From: Cyanobacteria bacterium SIG28
GTDB taxonomy: Bacteria > Cyanobacteriota > Vampirovibrionia > Gastranaerophilales > Gastranaerophilaceae
NCBI GenBank assembly: GCA_015152525.1
Contig: SUTU01000001.1
Location: 101,240 to 165,239 of the forward strand
Reading direction: 5' to 3'
Length of the DNA: 64,000 nucleotides
Part shown: positions 54,620 to 63,246 of the stretch, piece by piece
How positions within the stretch are numbered: the first letter of the stretch is position 1
Layout: every line of letters starts with the position of its first letter
Notes under the pieces: generated by a model
Told to the model about the DNA's origin: nothing
Database searches by the model: none
The model's input: only the letters and a program-made list of their open reading frames with translations
Translations under genes and position numbers: made by a program

Positions 54620-54737
54620 AATGTGAATAAATACAAAAGTTGTTCACATTTGTATTTGTTATAGCACATTAATTGAAAATATTAGCTTTTTTCAACATTA
54701 CGAAATAAACGTAATAAAAAAAGAAATTTATTCACAT
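54620..54737. promoter_or_regulatory. Operator-like repeats in the excisionase/repressor divergent region
   Basis: AATGTGAA (54620) and TTCACATT (54643) form an inverted repeat, and AAATACAAA (54629)/TTTGTATTT (54649) form a second interlaced one. ATGTGAATAAA (54621) reappears inverted as TTTATTCACAT at 54727. TTGACA occurs near 54593. The XRE repressor at 54750 is the likely ligand, giving a lysogeny-type switch. Confidence 0.5.
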
Positions 54738-54749
54738 AAGGAGAAATAT

Positions 54750-55409
54750 ATGAATAAGGAAGTAATGAATAATGGATATTTGCAAGATCGCTTATCTGAT
54801 CTAATAAATTATGAAAATAAGAATCTTGACGAACTTGCCAAAGAAATAGGTATTTCGAAAACCTCATTAAGTTATTATCAAAATGGTATTCGCATGCCTA
54901 AAAGAGAAGGTTTAGAAAAAATTGCAAAGTATTTTAATACTACTACTGATTATTTATTAGGAAGAGATATTGCAAAAACAAAAATTGATCAAGGTGTATT
55001 AGATGAGTTGGGGTTATCACAAAAAGCTATTAATAATTTAAGAAAAATTGTTAAATATAATAAAACAAATCTTCCTTTCGAATTCAATTTAAAAATGATA
55101 AATAGTTTAATTGAAAACCTATTTGATACAGATTTATTAAAGGATCTTTACATGTATGTGTATGGTGATTTTGGTTTTTTGGAAAATATTGACTCAAAAG
55201 ATGCTTATAATTGTATTTTTGTCAAAGCGATATGCAAACAAGAATCAGAAATCTTTACACTTAAAAGTTCTGATTTGCAAGAAATTTATTTTGGAAAAAT
55301 TCAAAAAGATATTGTAAAATATCGTGATTCTATTGAATATAAGGCTAGCCTGAACCCCAAAACTCGAAAAAGAGGTCCAAGAAAAGATAAGGATAAAAAT
55401 AATGGCTAA
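54750..55409 (+). CDS. XRE-family repressor of the element
   Basis: The 219-aa protein has an N-terminal HTH (~18-70): KNLDELAKEIGISKTSLSYYQNG, followed by REGLEKIAKYFNTTTDYLLGRD. The C-terminal ~130 residues are a helical region without a peptidase motif, unlike LexA/CI-type repressors. It ends with a basic tail (KTRKRGPRKDKDK) and overlaps the integrase start by 8 bp. AAGGAG precedes the ATG. It probably controls excision and replication genes. Confidence 0.88.
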   Translation: MNKEVMNNGYLQDRLSDLINYENKNLDELAKEIGISKTSLSYYQNGIRMPKREGLEKIAKYFNTTTDYLLGRDIAKTKIDQGVLDELGLSQKAINNLRKIVKYNKTNLPFEFNLKMINSLIENLFDTDLLKDLYMYVYGDFGFLENIDSKDAYNCIFVKAICKQESEIFTLKSSDLQEIYFGKIQKDIVKYRDSIEYKASLNPKTRKRGPRKDKDKNNG

Positions 55410-56811
55410 TATTGAAAAACGTTCAGAAAATACCTATCGAATAATCGTTTCAAATGGTTATGATATAAACGGGAAAAAGATTAGAAAATCAACTACTGTA
55501 AAACTTGATAAAAATTTAACTGAAAAACAAAAAATAAAAGAACTGCAAAAACTTGCAGTTCTTTTTGAAAATAAGGTTAAAAATGGTCAATACCTAGATG
55601 GCGAAAAAATAACGTTTGGCGAATTCACAAAAATATGGCTTAAAAAACAAAAAACAAGATATGCTCCAGGAACTTTAAAACCTTGTTTGGCAAGATTAAA
55701 TGATAGGATTCTTCCAGAATTTGGACACATGAAACTAGCAAAAATACAAACAAAACATCTTGAAGACTTTTATTCTAAACTAAAAGAAAATGGCTCTAGA
55801 CTTGATGATTTTTATATTCCCACTAATGTTTTTTTAGAAATTATATCAACATATAACACCCAAAGTTTAATAAAATTAACGGGCATTACAAATAAAACTT
55901 GTTTAAGAATTAAAAATGGTAAAAAAACAAATTTTAAAACAGCTATGAAAATATGTGAAACGTTAAATCTAAATGTTGAAAAAATGTTTAAACGAGCAAA
56001 TAATAAACCATTATCTGATAAAACTATCAAAAATCATCACTCCGACATTAGTTCAATATTTACACTTGCTGAAAAATGGCGACTTATAGATTTTAATCCA
56101 GCAAAGTTTGTTGATTTTGGCAAATCAGCTAAATCTAAACCAAAATTTTATGAGAATGAAGAAGTGAAATTATTGTTAGACGCTTTAGAAAAAGAGCCTA
56201 TTGAAAATATGACATATAAGGTTTTTATATTACTAGCTCTTGATTGTGGTTTAAGATCTTCTGAATTGTGTGGGTTAAAATGGGAAAATGTAGATTTCGG
56301 AAATGGGACAATTACTGTTAATAAACAAAGACAATATGTTAGCACTTTTGGAGTTATAGAAAGACAAACAAAAACCATCAACGGAAATAGAGTTGTTTCT
56401 GTATCTTCTACTGTACTAAGTGAATTAAAAAGTTATAAACAAAAGCAAGCCGAAGATAAATTAAAATTAGGTACAGCTTGGCAAAATGGTCTATACTTGT
56501 TTAAACATTCTAATGGTGAAGATTTACACCCAACAAGACCATACAAATGGTTTATAAAATTTTTAGAAAGGCATAATTTGCCACGAATTACACTGCACCA
56601 ATTAAGACATACAAATGCGAGCTTACTTATTGCAAATGGTATAGATCCTGTAACACTAGCAGAAAGACTTGGTCATGGCGATAAAAATGTTACCTTAAAT
56701 ATTTATTCACACATGATAAATGAAAAAGATAAATTAGCAGCATGTAAAATGGAAAACTTGTATACACATTTAAAGGAAGGTATCTCGGAAGTCAAAGAGA
56801 ATACTTTGTGA
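55402..56811 (+). CDS. Tyrosine integrase with inserted HTH-like segment
   Basis: The 469-aa tyrosine recombinase catalyses integration at tRNA-Ser. N-terminal AP2-like arm-binding domain (~1-50), core-binding domain (~65-240) and catalytic domain (~250-460). Catalytic residues are visible: Arg in CGLRSSELCGL, HQLRH, GHGD and Tyr in NIYSHM. A segment at ~145-200 (YNTQSLIKLTGITNKTCLRIKNGKKTNF...) interrupts the core-binding domain between LKENGSRLDD and LSDKTIKNHH and resembles an XRE-type HTH. It overlaps the repressor by 8 bp and the convergent 239-aa gene by 20 bp. Confidence 0.93.
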   Translation: MANIEKRSENTYRIIVSNGYDINGKKIRKSTTVKLDKNLTEKQKIKELQKLAVLFENKVKNGQYLDGEKITFGEFTKIWLKKQKTRYAPGTLKPCLARLNDRILPEFGHMKLAKIQTKHLEDFYSKLKENGSRLDDFYIPTNVFLEIISTYNTQSLIKLTGITNKTCLRIKNGKKTNFKTAMKICETLNLNVEKMFKRANNKPLSDKTIKNHHSDISSIFTLAEKWRLIDFNPAKFVDFGKSAKSKPKFYENEEVKLLLDALEKEPIENMTYKVFILLALDCGLRSSELCGLKWENVDFGNGTITVNKQRQYVSTFGVIERQTKTINGNRVVSVSSTVLSELKSYKQKQAEDKLKLGTAWQNGLYLFKHSNGEDLHPTRPYKWFIKFLERHNLPRITLHQLRHTNASLLIANGIDPVTLAERLGHGDKNVTLNIYSHMINEKDKLAACKMENLYTHLKEGISEVKENTL

Positions 56812-57511
56812 GATAACGACACCATTCAGTAGCTAAGAAACTATTAATAGCTCTTTCTAGGTCAGAAAAATGTCTTTCGTGAACTATGAATAAATAATCC
56901 CTTACTGAATATCTTGAAGCTCTTAAATAAAACAGTTTTGCTTTTGCAGTTTCTTCGATTTCTCGAAATTTAGTAAATCGTTTTATATAATCTTCTTCGG
57001 GTTTTCTATCTCTGTGATTATAGACAATAACAGAAGAACCATTTTTATAATAATCAACAATTTCTTTATAAGTTGTGTATTTATTTCCATTTTTAGAATA
57101 AGGTGTAGTGCTTTTAACCTCTAATCCATTATCAGGATCGCAAAAAATAATTGAATTATTCGATAACTTTTTCAAGGCTTTTGAATGCCAAACATCTCTT
57201 GATTTTGATTCTAAAATCTTGTTCCAGTATATTACAGAATTTGGAAAAAGATTTTTATTTTCAATGTTTCTTACGGCTCTTTTTTCGTTTTTAACAATTT
57301 GGTATAAAGCACTAAAAAGTTTCGGATTATATGTATCACAAGGCAAGTCCAAATACTGTATATATTTTCCGTCAGTAACAGTTTTTGAATGTTTTGGCTC
57401 ATCAGGAGTTAAATACCAATTTATACCAATAGAAAATCCTGCTTTGCTTAAAGCTATAAGCATACCAAGTTTAGAGTAATCTCCAATATCACCCACATAT
57501 TGATTTTTCAT
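56792..57511 (-). CDS. 239-aa conserved-type protein with DPDNG motif
   Basis: The protein begins MKNQYVGDIGDYSKLGML, has NWYLTPDEPKHSKTVTDG and a later IIFCDPDNGLEV motif. The DPDNG segment resembles the (N/D)PPY-type active site of some RNA/DNA methyltransferases (RlmJ-like proteins share the layout), but I cannot establish this. It has a good RBS (AAGGAG) and overlaps the integrase end by 20 bp. It is probably accessory cargo of the element. Confidence 0.65.
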   Translation of the reverse strand: MKNQYVGDIGDYSKLGMLIALSKAGFSIGINWYLTPDEPKHSKTVTDGKYIQYLDLPCDTYNPKLFSALYQIVKNEKRAVRNIENKNLFPNSVIYWNKILESKSRDVWHSKALKKLSNNSIIFCDPDNGLEVKSTTPYSKNGNKYTTYKEIVDYYKNGSSVIVYNHRDRKPEEDYIKRFTKFREIEETAKAKLFYLRASRYSVRDYLFIVHERHFSDLERAINSFLATEWCRYLTKYSL

Positions 57512-57520
57512 ATTCTTAAC

Positions 57521-57602
57521 TCCTTGTCGTTTTAAAACAAGGATTATTTTAATAATACTCCTTGTTATTTGTAATTAATCTATAACAAACAAGGATTATT
57601 TT
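57521..57602. promoter_or_regulatory. Operator-like repeats upstream of the second XRE gene
   Basis: ACAAGGATTATTTT occurs at 57537 and again at 57589. Inverted ACTCCTTGT copies lie at 57519 and 57558. TCCTTGT/ACAAGGA can also pair over a short loop. The cluster lies between two divergent genes and probably binds the XRE protein encoded at 57671. Confidence 0.45.
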
Positions 57603-57670
57603 CAAACTGCATAACCTATAAAAATGTTTATAAGAACAAATAAAACTTTAAGATATAAGTAGAGGTTTTT

Positions 57671-57988
57671 ATGGAACTTAAAAAGAAATTAGGAAAACGT
57701 ATACAAGAATTAAGAATAAGAAATGGTTTGAAGCAATCAGAATTAGCTGAAAAAGTTGGAATTGCTACAAAGCATCAAAGCTGTATTGAAACAGGAAAGA
57801 ATTATCCCTCTGCAGAATTGGTTGAAAATTATGCAAAAGTATTTGGTGTTGATGTAGTTGAATTGCTAGAACTAGGACATATTAAACCAACGGAAGATTT
57901 ATTAAAAGAAATTAATACTATGCTAAATTCAGCAACAGAAGAAGAGATTATAGTTGCTCATAAGATTTTGAAAGGTTTGTTGCATTAG
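57671..57988 (+). CDS. XRE-family HTH regulator
   Basis: The 105-aa protein has an N-terminal HTH (~8-65): KRIQELRIRNGLKQSELAEKVGIA, HQSCIETGKNYPSAELVENYAKVFGVDVVELLEL. A C-terminal helix pair follows (TEEEIIVAHKILKGLL). It is likely a local regulator, possibly an antitoxin-like partner to an adjacent gene. AGAGG lies upstream of the ATG. Confidence 0.85.
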   Translation: MELKKKLGKRIQELRIRNGLKQSELAEKVGIATKHQSCIETGKNYPSAELVENYAKVFGVDVVELLELGHIKPTEDLLKEINTMLNSATEEEIIVAHKILKGLLH

Positions 57989-58008
57989 AAAATTCAACCA
58001 AAAACATG

Positions 58009-58881
58009 TTAGAGTTGATTTGATGAGATTTTACAGATCCGTTTAAAATTGTTTGTATAATTTTTTAAATTTTCTATTTGGGATTTTTCTCTAGAGTAAA
58101 CAAAACGATTACGATTTATATAAATTATTGTATTTAATCCTCTTATCTGTTCTTCATCATGTACTTTTATATACCTAATTCTAGAGCCTTTCTGAGATAC
58201 ACATAAAACCTTATTGGGTGATATTGGTATAATTTTGTTCGCATTAGGAAACGATTTTATAGCTTTTTTAACATTTGAATAATCTTCAATTACAGGAGCA
58301 TCCGTTGTAATAATATTATAACTTTTAGGTACTACAAAAATTGTCCAATTTTGTTTTTCAAAAACATTTTTAAGCATATTTGTCAATTCTATGTTTCCGA
58401 AAGATAATGACAATATTTGATTTTTAGTGGGTTGCTGTTCTAATTCGTGAATCAAATCTTTATTTTTTTCTATAACATTAGGCTTTGCTAAATTAATTAA
58501 TTTAAGCCTAGATTTATTTAAAACATTTATGAAATTTTCCATATAATTAAAATGTTTAATTGTTCTTTGGTAAAGTAGAGCAAAAAATAAAGATAACTCA
58601 CTTTTTTCTCTAGAATTTATTCTTTTTTCAGAAATCAATTTATCCAATATAGGTTTAGCAATTCCTTCTATCTGAGAAAGTGCTAGTTCTATATCATAAC
58701 ATTTTGAGTTATCCGAATTTTCAATAGTATATACGTGTTTTTGATAACCCGTATTGCATGGTTTTTGTGGCTCAAAAAATTTGTCTTGTTCTGAATCGTA
58801 TACTTCAAGAAACCCTTGTGAATTTGAAAAATATTTTAAATAAAATTCTGGAATAATATGTTGTTTTACTGGATTTGACAT
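58009..58881 (-). CDS. DUF4238 family protein
   Basis: The product starts MSNPVKQHIIPEFYLKYFSNSQGFLEVYD at the ATG 58881 (the listed start is 58926; neither has a clear RBS). KQHIIPEFYLKYF, the CYDIELALSQIEG helix and FALLYQRT fit DUF4238, an uncharacterised family often found in islands. The Lys/His in KQHxIP are conserved. No mechanism is established. It is convergent with the XRE gene (20 bp). Confidence 0.75.
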   Translation of the reverse strand: MSNPVKQHIIPEFYLKYFSNSQGFLEVYDSEQDKFFEPQKPCNTGYQKHVYTIENSDNSKCYDIELALSQIEGIAKPILDKLISEKRINSREKSELSLFFALLYQRTIKHFNYMENFINVLNKSRLKLINLAKPNVIEKNKDLIHELEQQPTKNQILSLSFGNIELTNMLKNVFEKQNWTIFVVPKSYNIITTDAPVIEDYSNVKKAIKSFPNANKIIPISPNKVLCVSQKGSRIRYIKVHDEEQIRGLNTIIYINRNRFVYSREKSQIENLKNYTNNFKRICKISSNQL

Positions 58882-58929
58882 AATTTTAGTTATTCTTTTT
58901 TTAATATTATATAATAATATATTCATTAT

Positions 58930-58966
58930 GGGGACTATTAGGGGACTAAAGTTACGATAGGGGACT
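58930..58966 (+). repeat. Three GGGGACT sites near the right end
   Basis: Copies start at 58930, 58941 and 58960 in the same orientation (spacing 11 and 19). The first pair (GGGGACTATTAGGGGACTAA) closely matches the left pair (GGGGACTACTTGGGGACTAA). They lie ~100-130 bp inside the right attachment repeat. Confidence 0.6.
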
Positions 58967-59062
58967 ATAAATTAAAATATTTTACAACAGCATAGAATGT
59001 CTAAAGCCCCTTTTGAAAATAATTTACGACATACTTCAACAAGTTACAAAATATATGGATAC

Positions 59063-59134
59063 GGGTTCGAATCCCACCTCCTCCTAATTTAAAAGCCACC
59101 TAACAAGGTGGCTTTTTTAGTGGGTTTTGGACAT
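59063..59134 (+). repeat. Right attachment repeat (attR)
   Basis: GGGTTCGAATCCCACCTCCT matches the tRNA 3' end exactly, then the copy continues with small indels through the GGTGGC terminator to TTTTGGACAT. No tRNA 5' part precedes it, so it is a fragment, as expected for the distal end of an island. Confidence 0.85.
59091..59118 (+). terminator. Duplicate tRNA terminator in attR
   Basis: AAAAGCCACC/GGTGGCTTTT hairpin with TAACAA loop and terminal T run, a near copy of 49311-49341. Confidence 0.7.
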
Positions 59135-59347
59135 TGGGGATAGTCTTGCAGTTTGATAAACATTGACTCTGAAACGAGAATTTAACTACTAAAATGAGAA
59201 TTTTGGACAATCAAAATTCAAAAGTCGGACAACGAAATTAAAAATTAACAATAGGTTACAGAAAAAGTAACAGATTTCGCAGAAAAATTATTTCAACAAT
59301 ATTTGCAGTTTTAAATTTTTCTTTCTGATTTGAAATGTTTTATAAAA

Positions 59348-61111
59348 TCATTCAAAATGAGAAATCATTTGAGAATCTTTCAAGATTTTAGTAATTATTG
59401 GAGGCCAATTTGATTTTTTCCCATTAGTAAAAATTAATTTTTCTTTTGCTCTTGATGCACCAACAAAAAAAGCGTTTTGCTCTTCACTAAGTCTTATTAT
59501 ATCATTGTTTTTGTTGGCATTGGTCAAGCCCCACCAAGAATCCTCATTAAAATCAATAAAAAATACTGTATGGAACTCAAGTCCTTTGCTTTTATGTATT
59601 GTCATTAATTTTACTTGATTTTCACCAACGTATTTTGAAATAGCTTTTTCTATATCATGTGTTTGGTTATAGCATTCTTGCCAAAAAGCATCAAAAGATA
59701 TCTTAATTTTTGCATAATTGTTTTCACTACTTGATTTAACAATTTTCTTTATATTATCAATTCCAATTTTTTTTATAATTTTATTCGTCCAATCACTTGT
59801 TTTTGAACAATCACCAATTAGTAATAAAATATCGTTTAATTCACAAATAAGTTTTTTATATTTTTTTTCATTATTTAAATCATAATTTTTTAAAAAAGCT
59901 AAAGTATTACATAGCAATTTATTTTCGTCATTATTTATTTTACCAATTTTTTTCTTTAAAAGATTTATCAATAATACCGACAGAGGTTCTCCCATTAATG
60001 ATTGTATTGCGATACCATTCTCACATGCTAAAGCATCCTCGTTTCTCAATGATAAGTTATATGTTGAAAAAATACTTTCACTTAGCGCAAAAAAATCTCC
60101 GGGTTTTTGTCTTAAAATTAGTGCAAAATCTTCTGGTAGCATATTATTGATTTTTATTTGCTCTGATATATAACTTGCAATTTTAATTGATTCTTCTTGT
60201 TTTGTATTAAATTCTGCTGCAAATATACATTCTTTATAATCTCCATCTCTGGTTGAGGTGAACTCCATAACTTCTTGGCCTTCTGGTGTGATTTGTTTTG
60301 ATATAAAATTGATTAAACTAACTATATTTTTATTTGACCGATGATTAATATTTAAAAATTGAGATTTGGTTTTAAAATCTGCAGTAAATTTATTAAATAT
60401 TTCAGAATCTGCCCCAGCCCATCTCATTATCATTTGATTATAATCACCAACCACAGTTACTAAATTATAATCATTATTAAAAAGCTCTTTAATAAAAGTA
60501 TATTGCATAATTGTTGTATCTTGAAATTCATCAACAAAAACATATTTATACGTTGAACTTATTAACCTTTTAACTTCTTTACTATTTCTTATAATTGTAT
60601 AAGCTAATTTTCTGCAAATATCCCAATGTAACTTATTTTGTTTTAAATAATCATTTAATTTTTCCTGTATCACTTCATCATTAACCGTATTGAAATCATA
60701 AATATTTTTTAAAGTGTTATCATAATTATAATTTCCAACATCAAAATTTGAAGATAATGTTGAAATCCAATTTGGCAAAAATTTTCCATATTTTCGTACA
60801 ATTAGTATAAAAAATGCATCGAAAGTGAGAGACATGAATCTATTATTGATATTGGAGCATCGTTTTTCAATTCTTTCTTGCAAATTTTTAGCTGCATCAA
60901 CCTTAAAACATAGGGCTATTATTTTGTATGGACTCGGACATTTATTTGTTTCCAATAAAAAAGTAGCTCTTTGCGCCAATAATTCCGTTTTTCCTGTTCC
61001 GGGTCCAGCTATAATTGCCAAATTATTATTGCTCTTTATTATGTCATTTAATGCAGTTGGTGGAATATTTATTCCCTCGCTTGGGCTCCATTCTTCACTA
61101 TTAACTTTCAT
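59348..61111 (-). CDS. UvrD-like helicase, Gabija GajB-type
   Basis: The 587-aa superfamily 1A helicase has motif I AIIAGPGTGKTELLAQRA, motif II YVFVDEFQDTTIMQY, motif III VVGDYNQMIMRWAG, LNINHRSNKNI, motif V VKLMTIHKSKGLEFH and motif VI FVGASRAKEKLIFT. It follows the ABC/TOPRIM nuclease gene with an 11-bp overlap, the GajA-GajB arrangement of Gabija. GajB senses exposed DNA ends or termini produced by GajA action. At 587 aa it is longer than the best-known GajB (~494 aa). It lies beyond attR, so it is not part of the left element. Confidence 0.85.
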   Translation of the reverse strand: MKVNSEEWSPSEGINIPPTALNDIIKSNNNLAIIAGPGTGKTELLAQRATFLLETNKCPSPYKIIALCFKVDAAKNLQERIEKRCSNINNRFMSLTFDAFFILIVRKYGKFLPNWISTLSSNFDVGNYNYDNTLKNIYDFNTVNDEVIQEKLNDYLKQNKLHWDICRKLAYTIIRNSKEVKRLISSTYKYVFVDEFQDTTIMQYTFIKELFNNDYNLVTVVGDYNQMIMRWAGADSEIFNKFTADFKTKSQFLNINHRSNKNIVSLINFISKQITPEGQEVMEFTSTRDGDYKECIFAAEFNTKQEESIKIASYISEQIKINNMLPEDFALILRQKPGDFFALSESIFSTYNLSLRNEDALACENGIAIQSLMGEPLSVLLINLLKKKIGKINNDENKLLCNTLAFLKNYDLNNEKKYKKLICELNDILLLIGDCSKTSDWTNKIIKKIGIDNIKKIVKSSSENNYAKIKISFDAFWQECYNQTHDIEKAISKYVGENQVKLMTIHKSKGLEFHTVFFIDFNEDSWWGLTNANKNNDIIRLSEEQNAFFVGASRAKEKLIFTNGKKSNWPPIITKILKDSQMISHFE

Positions 61112-63107
61112 AATTTACCCCATTGGCTAGGATTTGTTTTGCTTTGTTAATCAGTGATTTGAGCCGTTGCGGGCATTTTTCATTGAATTCATCGTCATTC
61201 AACTCTATTATTTTCTCTATTGATAAATAATGTGATGCAACTTTGCTTTTTGTTTTAAACAAATAACGATATTTTTTTAAAAGGTCATTACTTAATTCAC
61301 AATTATATTTGACGTATAAGTCCATATTCCGGTTTTTTCCAAAAATTGCTGCTTTCAAATCGTCAAGTTCTGCATCATTTGCATTATCTTTATATAATTC
61401 AGGAAAAGCACGTATCATTGCCATATCTAAATCTAGTGGTGTTGAATAATAAACCCCAATATTTTCAAGGTTTTCTAAAATTAAAGCAACGTCATCTATT
61501 GTTAGTTTATCTTCACACAAATCCTGTCTTGTTAAATTATTTGGATAATTAAATTCAATACCTATATTGTTTAACTCGTCAATTATATATGCTAGACGCT
61601 CAATACCGCCTTGATATCTACCTAAATCAAAATCAAGTAAGGTTAAAAAAGGAATATTTAATGATTTTAATAATTTCCACATATGATTTACATGTCTTCC
61701 ACCTAATTTAACAAAAGACACAAACGATGGATCTAAATCTACACCTAATTTAGTTGCTATTTGCGGTATTACAATCTCTTCTGAGTCCCCTTCTCCTAAT
61801 ATAACTAGTTTAGAAAAATACAGTTCTGGATGTGCTAATATTGCTTGATTTATATATTTATAAACATCTTCATCTTTAGCATCTGGAAGTTTTAAATTCA
61901 ATACTTTGCTACATCCGTCTTCTGTGTGCGAATTCAGTAAATATCTTACTTGATTTAAATTAGCTACTCGTCTCATTACATTGGGACTATGTGAAGATAC
62001 CAATCCGATAATATTTTCATTTTTACAAATAGTTTTGTCTAAAAGATTAAAAATTTTACTTAAATAAAACGGTGATAAGTGATTTTCAGGCTCTTCAATA
62101 ACGAAAATTGTAAAAATCGAAGGAATTTTATCATATAATGTTAAACCTGATATAGCATTTTTAAAATGCATTTGTTCTATTTCAAAAAGAGTTAATGCTA
62201 ATGTTATATATAATAATGAAACTTGACCATCACTAAGTTTTTCGATATCACAAGATTCTGCTTGCTCGTTAGGAGATAATTTAATGGTCAATGATCTTAA
62301 AAGTTCTTTTATATCATTTGGAGTTACTTCAAATTGAGTGTTTGAATAATACTGCAAACTCTTATCGTATACATCTTTCCATTTCTCATCAAGAATATTT
62401 TTAATGTTTTTTATAGCTTCAACTTCCTTGATTTCATTTTGCAATAATGTATTAAGTTTTTCGATTTCCTCTTTTTTATTTCTTTCTTGCGATATTGCTT
62501 TTTCTTTTTCTAAATCAACATATTTTATTATTAAATTTATAAAAGTTTGAACATTGTCTTTTAATATATAATGTGAATTTCTAAACGCAGGTATATAATG
62601 ATAATCTATTAATTTTCTATCATAATTAGATACAGTGTATTTGTTTAAAAAATCTTCTCCAAAACCGATATTTTCATTAGTTACAATCCAATAGAGTTTT
62701 GTTTCTACATCATCATCAAATTCGTCTTGGGTCCACTTCGCTTCAAGTCGCATTCTCGCTTTAAAATTTTTATTTTCATCAACAAACATTGCTGTTTCAA
62801 AAGCCGCCAAAGTTTCCGTTTTACCTTCTTCTAATGAACATTCAGGGAAACTAAATACTATTTCTATAAACATTTCTTTATTTTCTAAACTATCTAAAGT
62901 TTCGCCATAATTTAAATGGAAGTCGTTTTTACTTATACTTCTATCTTCTCGTGTTTTTCCAAATATTTTTTTTAAAGCATCAAATATAGTTGTTTTCCCT
63001 GTACCATTATTGCCTACAAAAAATGTGATTTTTTCATCAAAATCAATTTCAACCGGAGTTTCACCAAAACATCTAAAATTTTTAATTATAATTTTTTCTA
63101 TATTCAT
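61101..63107 (-). CDS. OLD-family ATPase/TOPRIM nuclease, Gabija GajA-type
   Basis: The GTG at 63113 is less likely than ATG 63107 (MNIEKIIIKNFRCFGE), which has AGGTG upstream. The N-terminal ABC ATPase has Walker A VGNNGTGKTTIFDAL, a long helical insertion (~200-270), signature-like LSDGQVSLL and Walker B IFVIEEPENHLSP. The TOPRIM domain has KLVILGEGDSEEIVIPQIA and FLTLLDFDLGRYQGG. In Gabija the nuclease cuts DNA when nucleotide pools fall. At ~668 aa it is longer than the best-known GajA (~578 aa), with a larger C-terminal region. The order GajA then GajB and the overlap support the call. Confidence 0.85.
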   Translation of the reverse strand: MNIEKIIIKNFRCFGETPVEIDFDEKITFFVGNNGTGKTTIFDALKKIFGKTREDRSISKNDFHLNYGETLDSLENKEMFIEIVFSFPECSLEEGKTETLAAFETAMFVDENKNFKARMRLEAKWTQDEFDDDVETKLYWIVTNENIGFGEDFLNKYTVSNYDRKLIDYHYIPAFRNSHYILKDNVQTFINLIIKYVDLEKEKAISQERNKKEEIEKLNTLLQNEIKEVEAIKNIKNILDEKWKDVYDKSLQYYSNTQFEVTPNDIKELLRSLTIKLSPNEQAESCDIEKLSDGQVSLLYITLALTLFEIEQMHFKNAISGLTLYDKIPSIFTIFVIEEPENHLSPFYLSKIFNLLDKTICKNENIIGLVSSHSPNVMRRVANLNQVRYLLNSHTEDGCSKVLNLKLPDAKDEDVYKYINQAILAHPELYFSKLVILGEGDSEEIVIPQIATKLGVDLDPSFVSFVKLGGRHVNHMWKLLKSLNIPFLTLLDFDLGRYQGGIERLAYIIDELNNIGIEFNYPNNLTRQDLCEDKLTIDDVALILENLENIGVYYSTPLDLDMAMIRAFPELYKDNANDAELDDLKAAIFGKNRNMDLYVKYNCELSNDLLKKYRYLFKTKSKVASHYLSIEKIIELNDDEFNEKCPQRLKSLINKAKQILANGVNYES

Positions 63108-63246
63108 AAGCACCTATAAAAAGTTTTTATATAATTTTAACACAATCTATTTGGGGTTAATTGTAATTGAGCTTACTTTACTTTTGCAAAACTTAACTTT
63201 TCTTCATCACATTGTGCAAAAAGCATGTTTTGAATAGAATTATATT

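Larger units (their letters stand above)
49282..59134. mobile_element. Integrative element inserted at tRNA-Ser(UGA)
   Basis: The element spans about 9.8 kb. The ends are direct repeats of the tRNA 3' end plus terminator (see the att features). Content, left to right: TIR/deoxyribosyltransferase-like cargo operon, TOPRIM primase, DUF3987-like protein, excisionase-like HTH, XRE repressor, tyrosine integrase, two accessory units (239-aa protein; XRE plus DUF4238). No conjugation genes are visible, so it is a mobilisable or phage-satellite-like island rather than a full ICE. Exact crossover base cannot be fixed by eye. Confidence 0.85.
58967..59347. other. Gene-free stretch around the right end
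   Basis: I see no credible gene in this ~380-bp stretch. It holds the right attachment repeat, the duplicate terminator, and AT-rich sequence running to the Gabija-like helicase stop at 59348. Confidence 0.6.

Noticed and set aside
49282-59134. Complete conjugative element or prophage
   Set aside because: No relaxase, type IV secretion, capsid or tail genes were seen in the ~9.8 kb; it is an island with replication and integration genes only.
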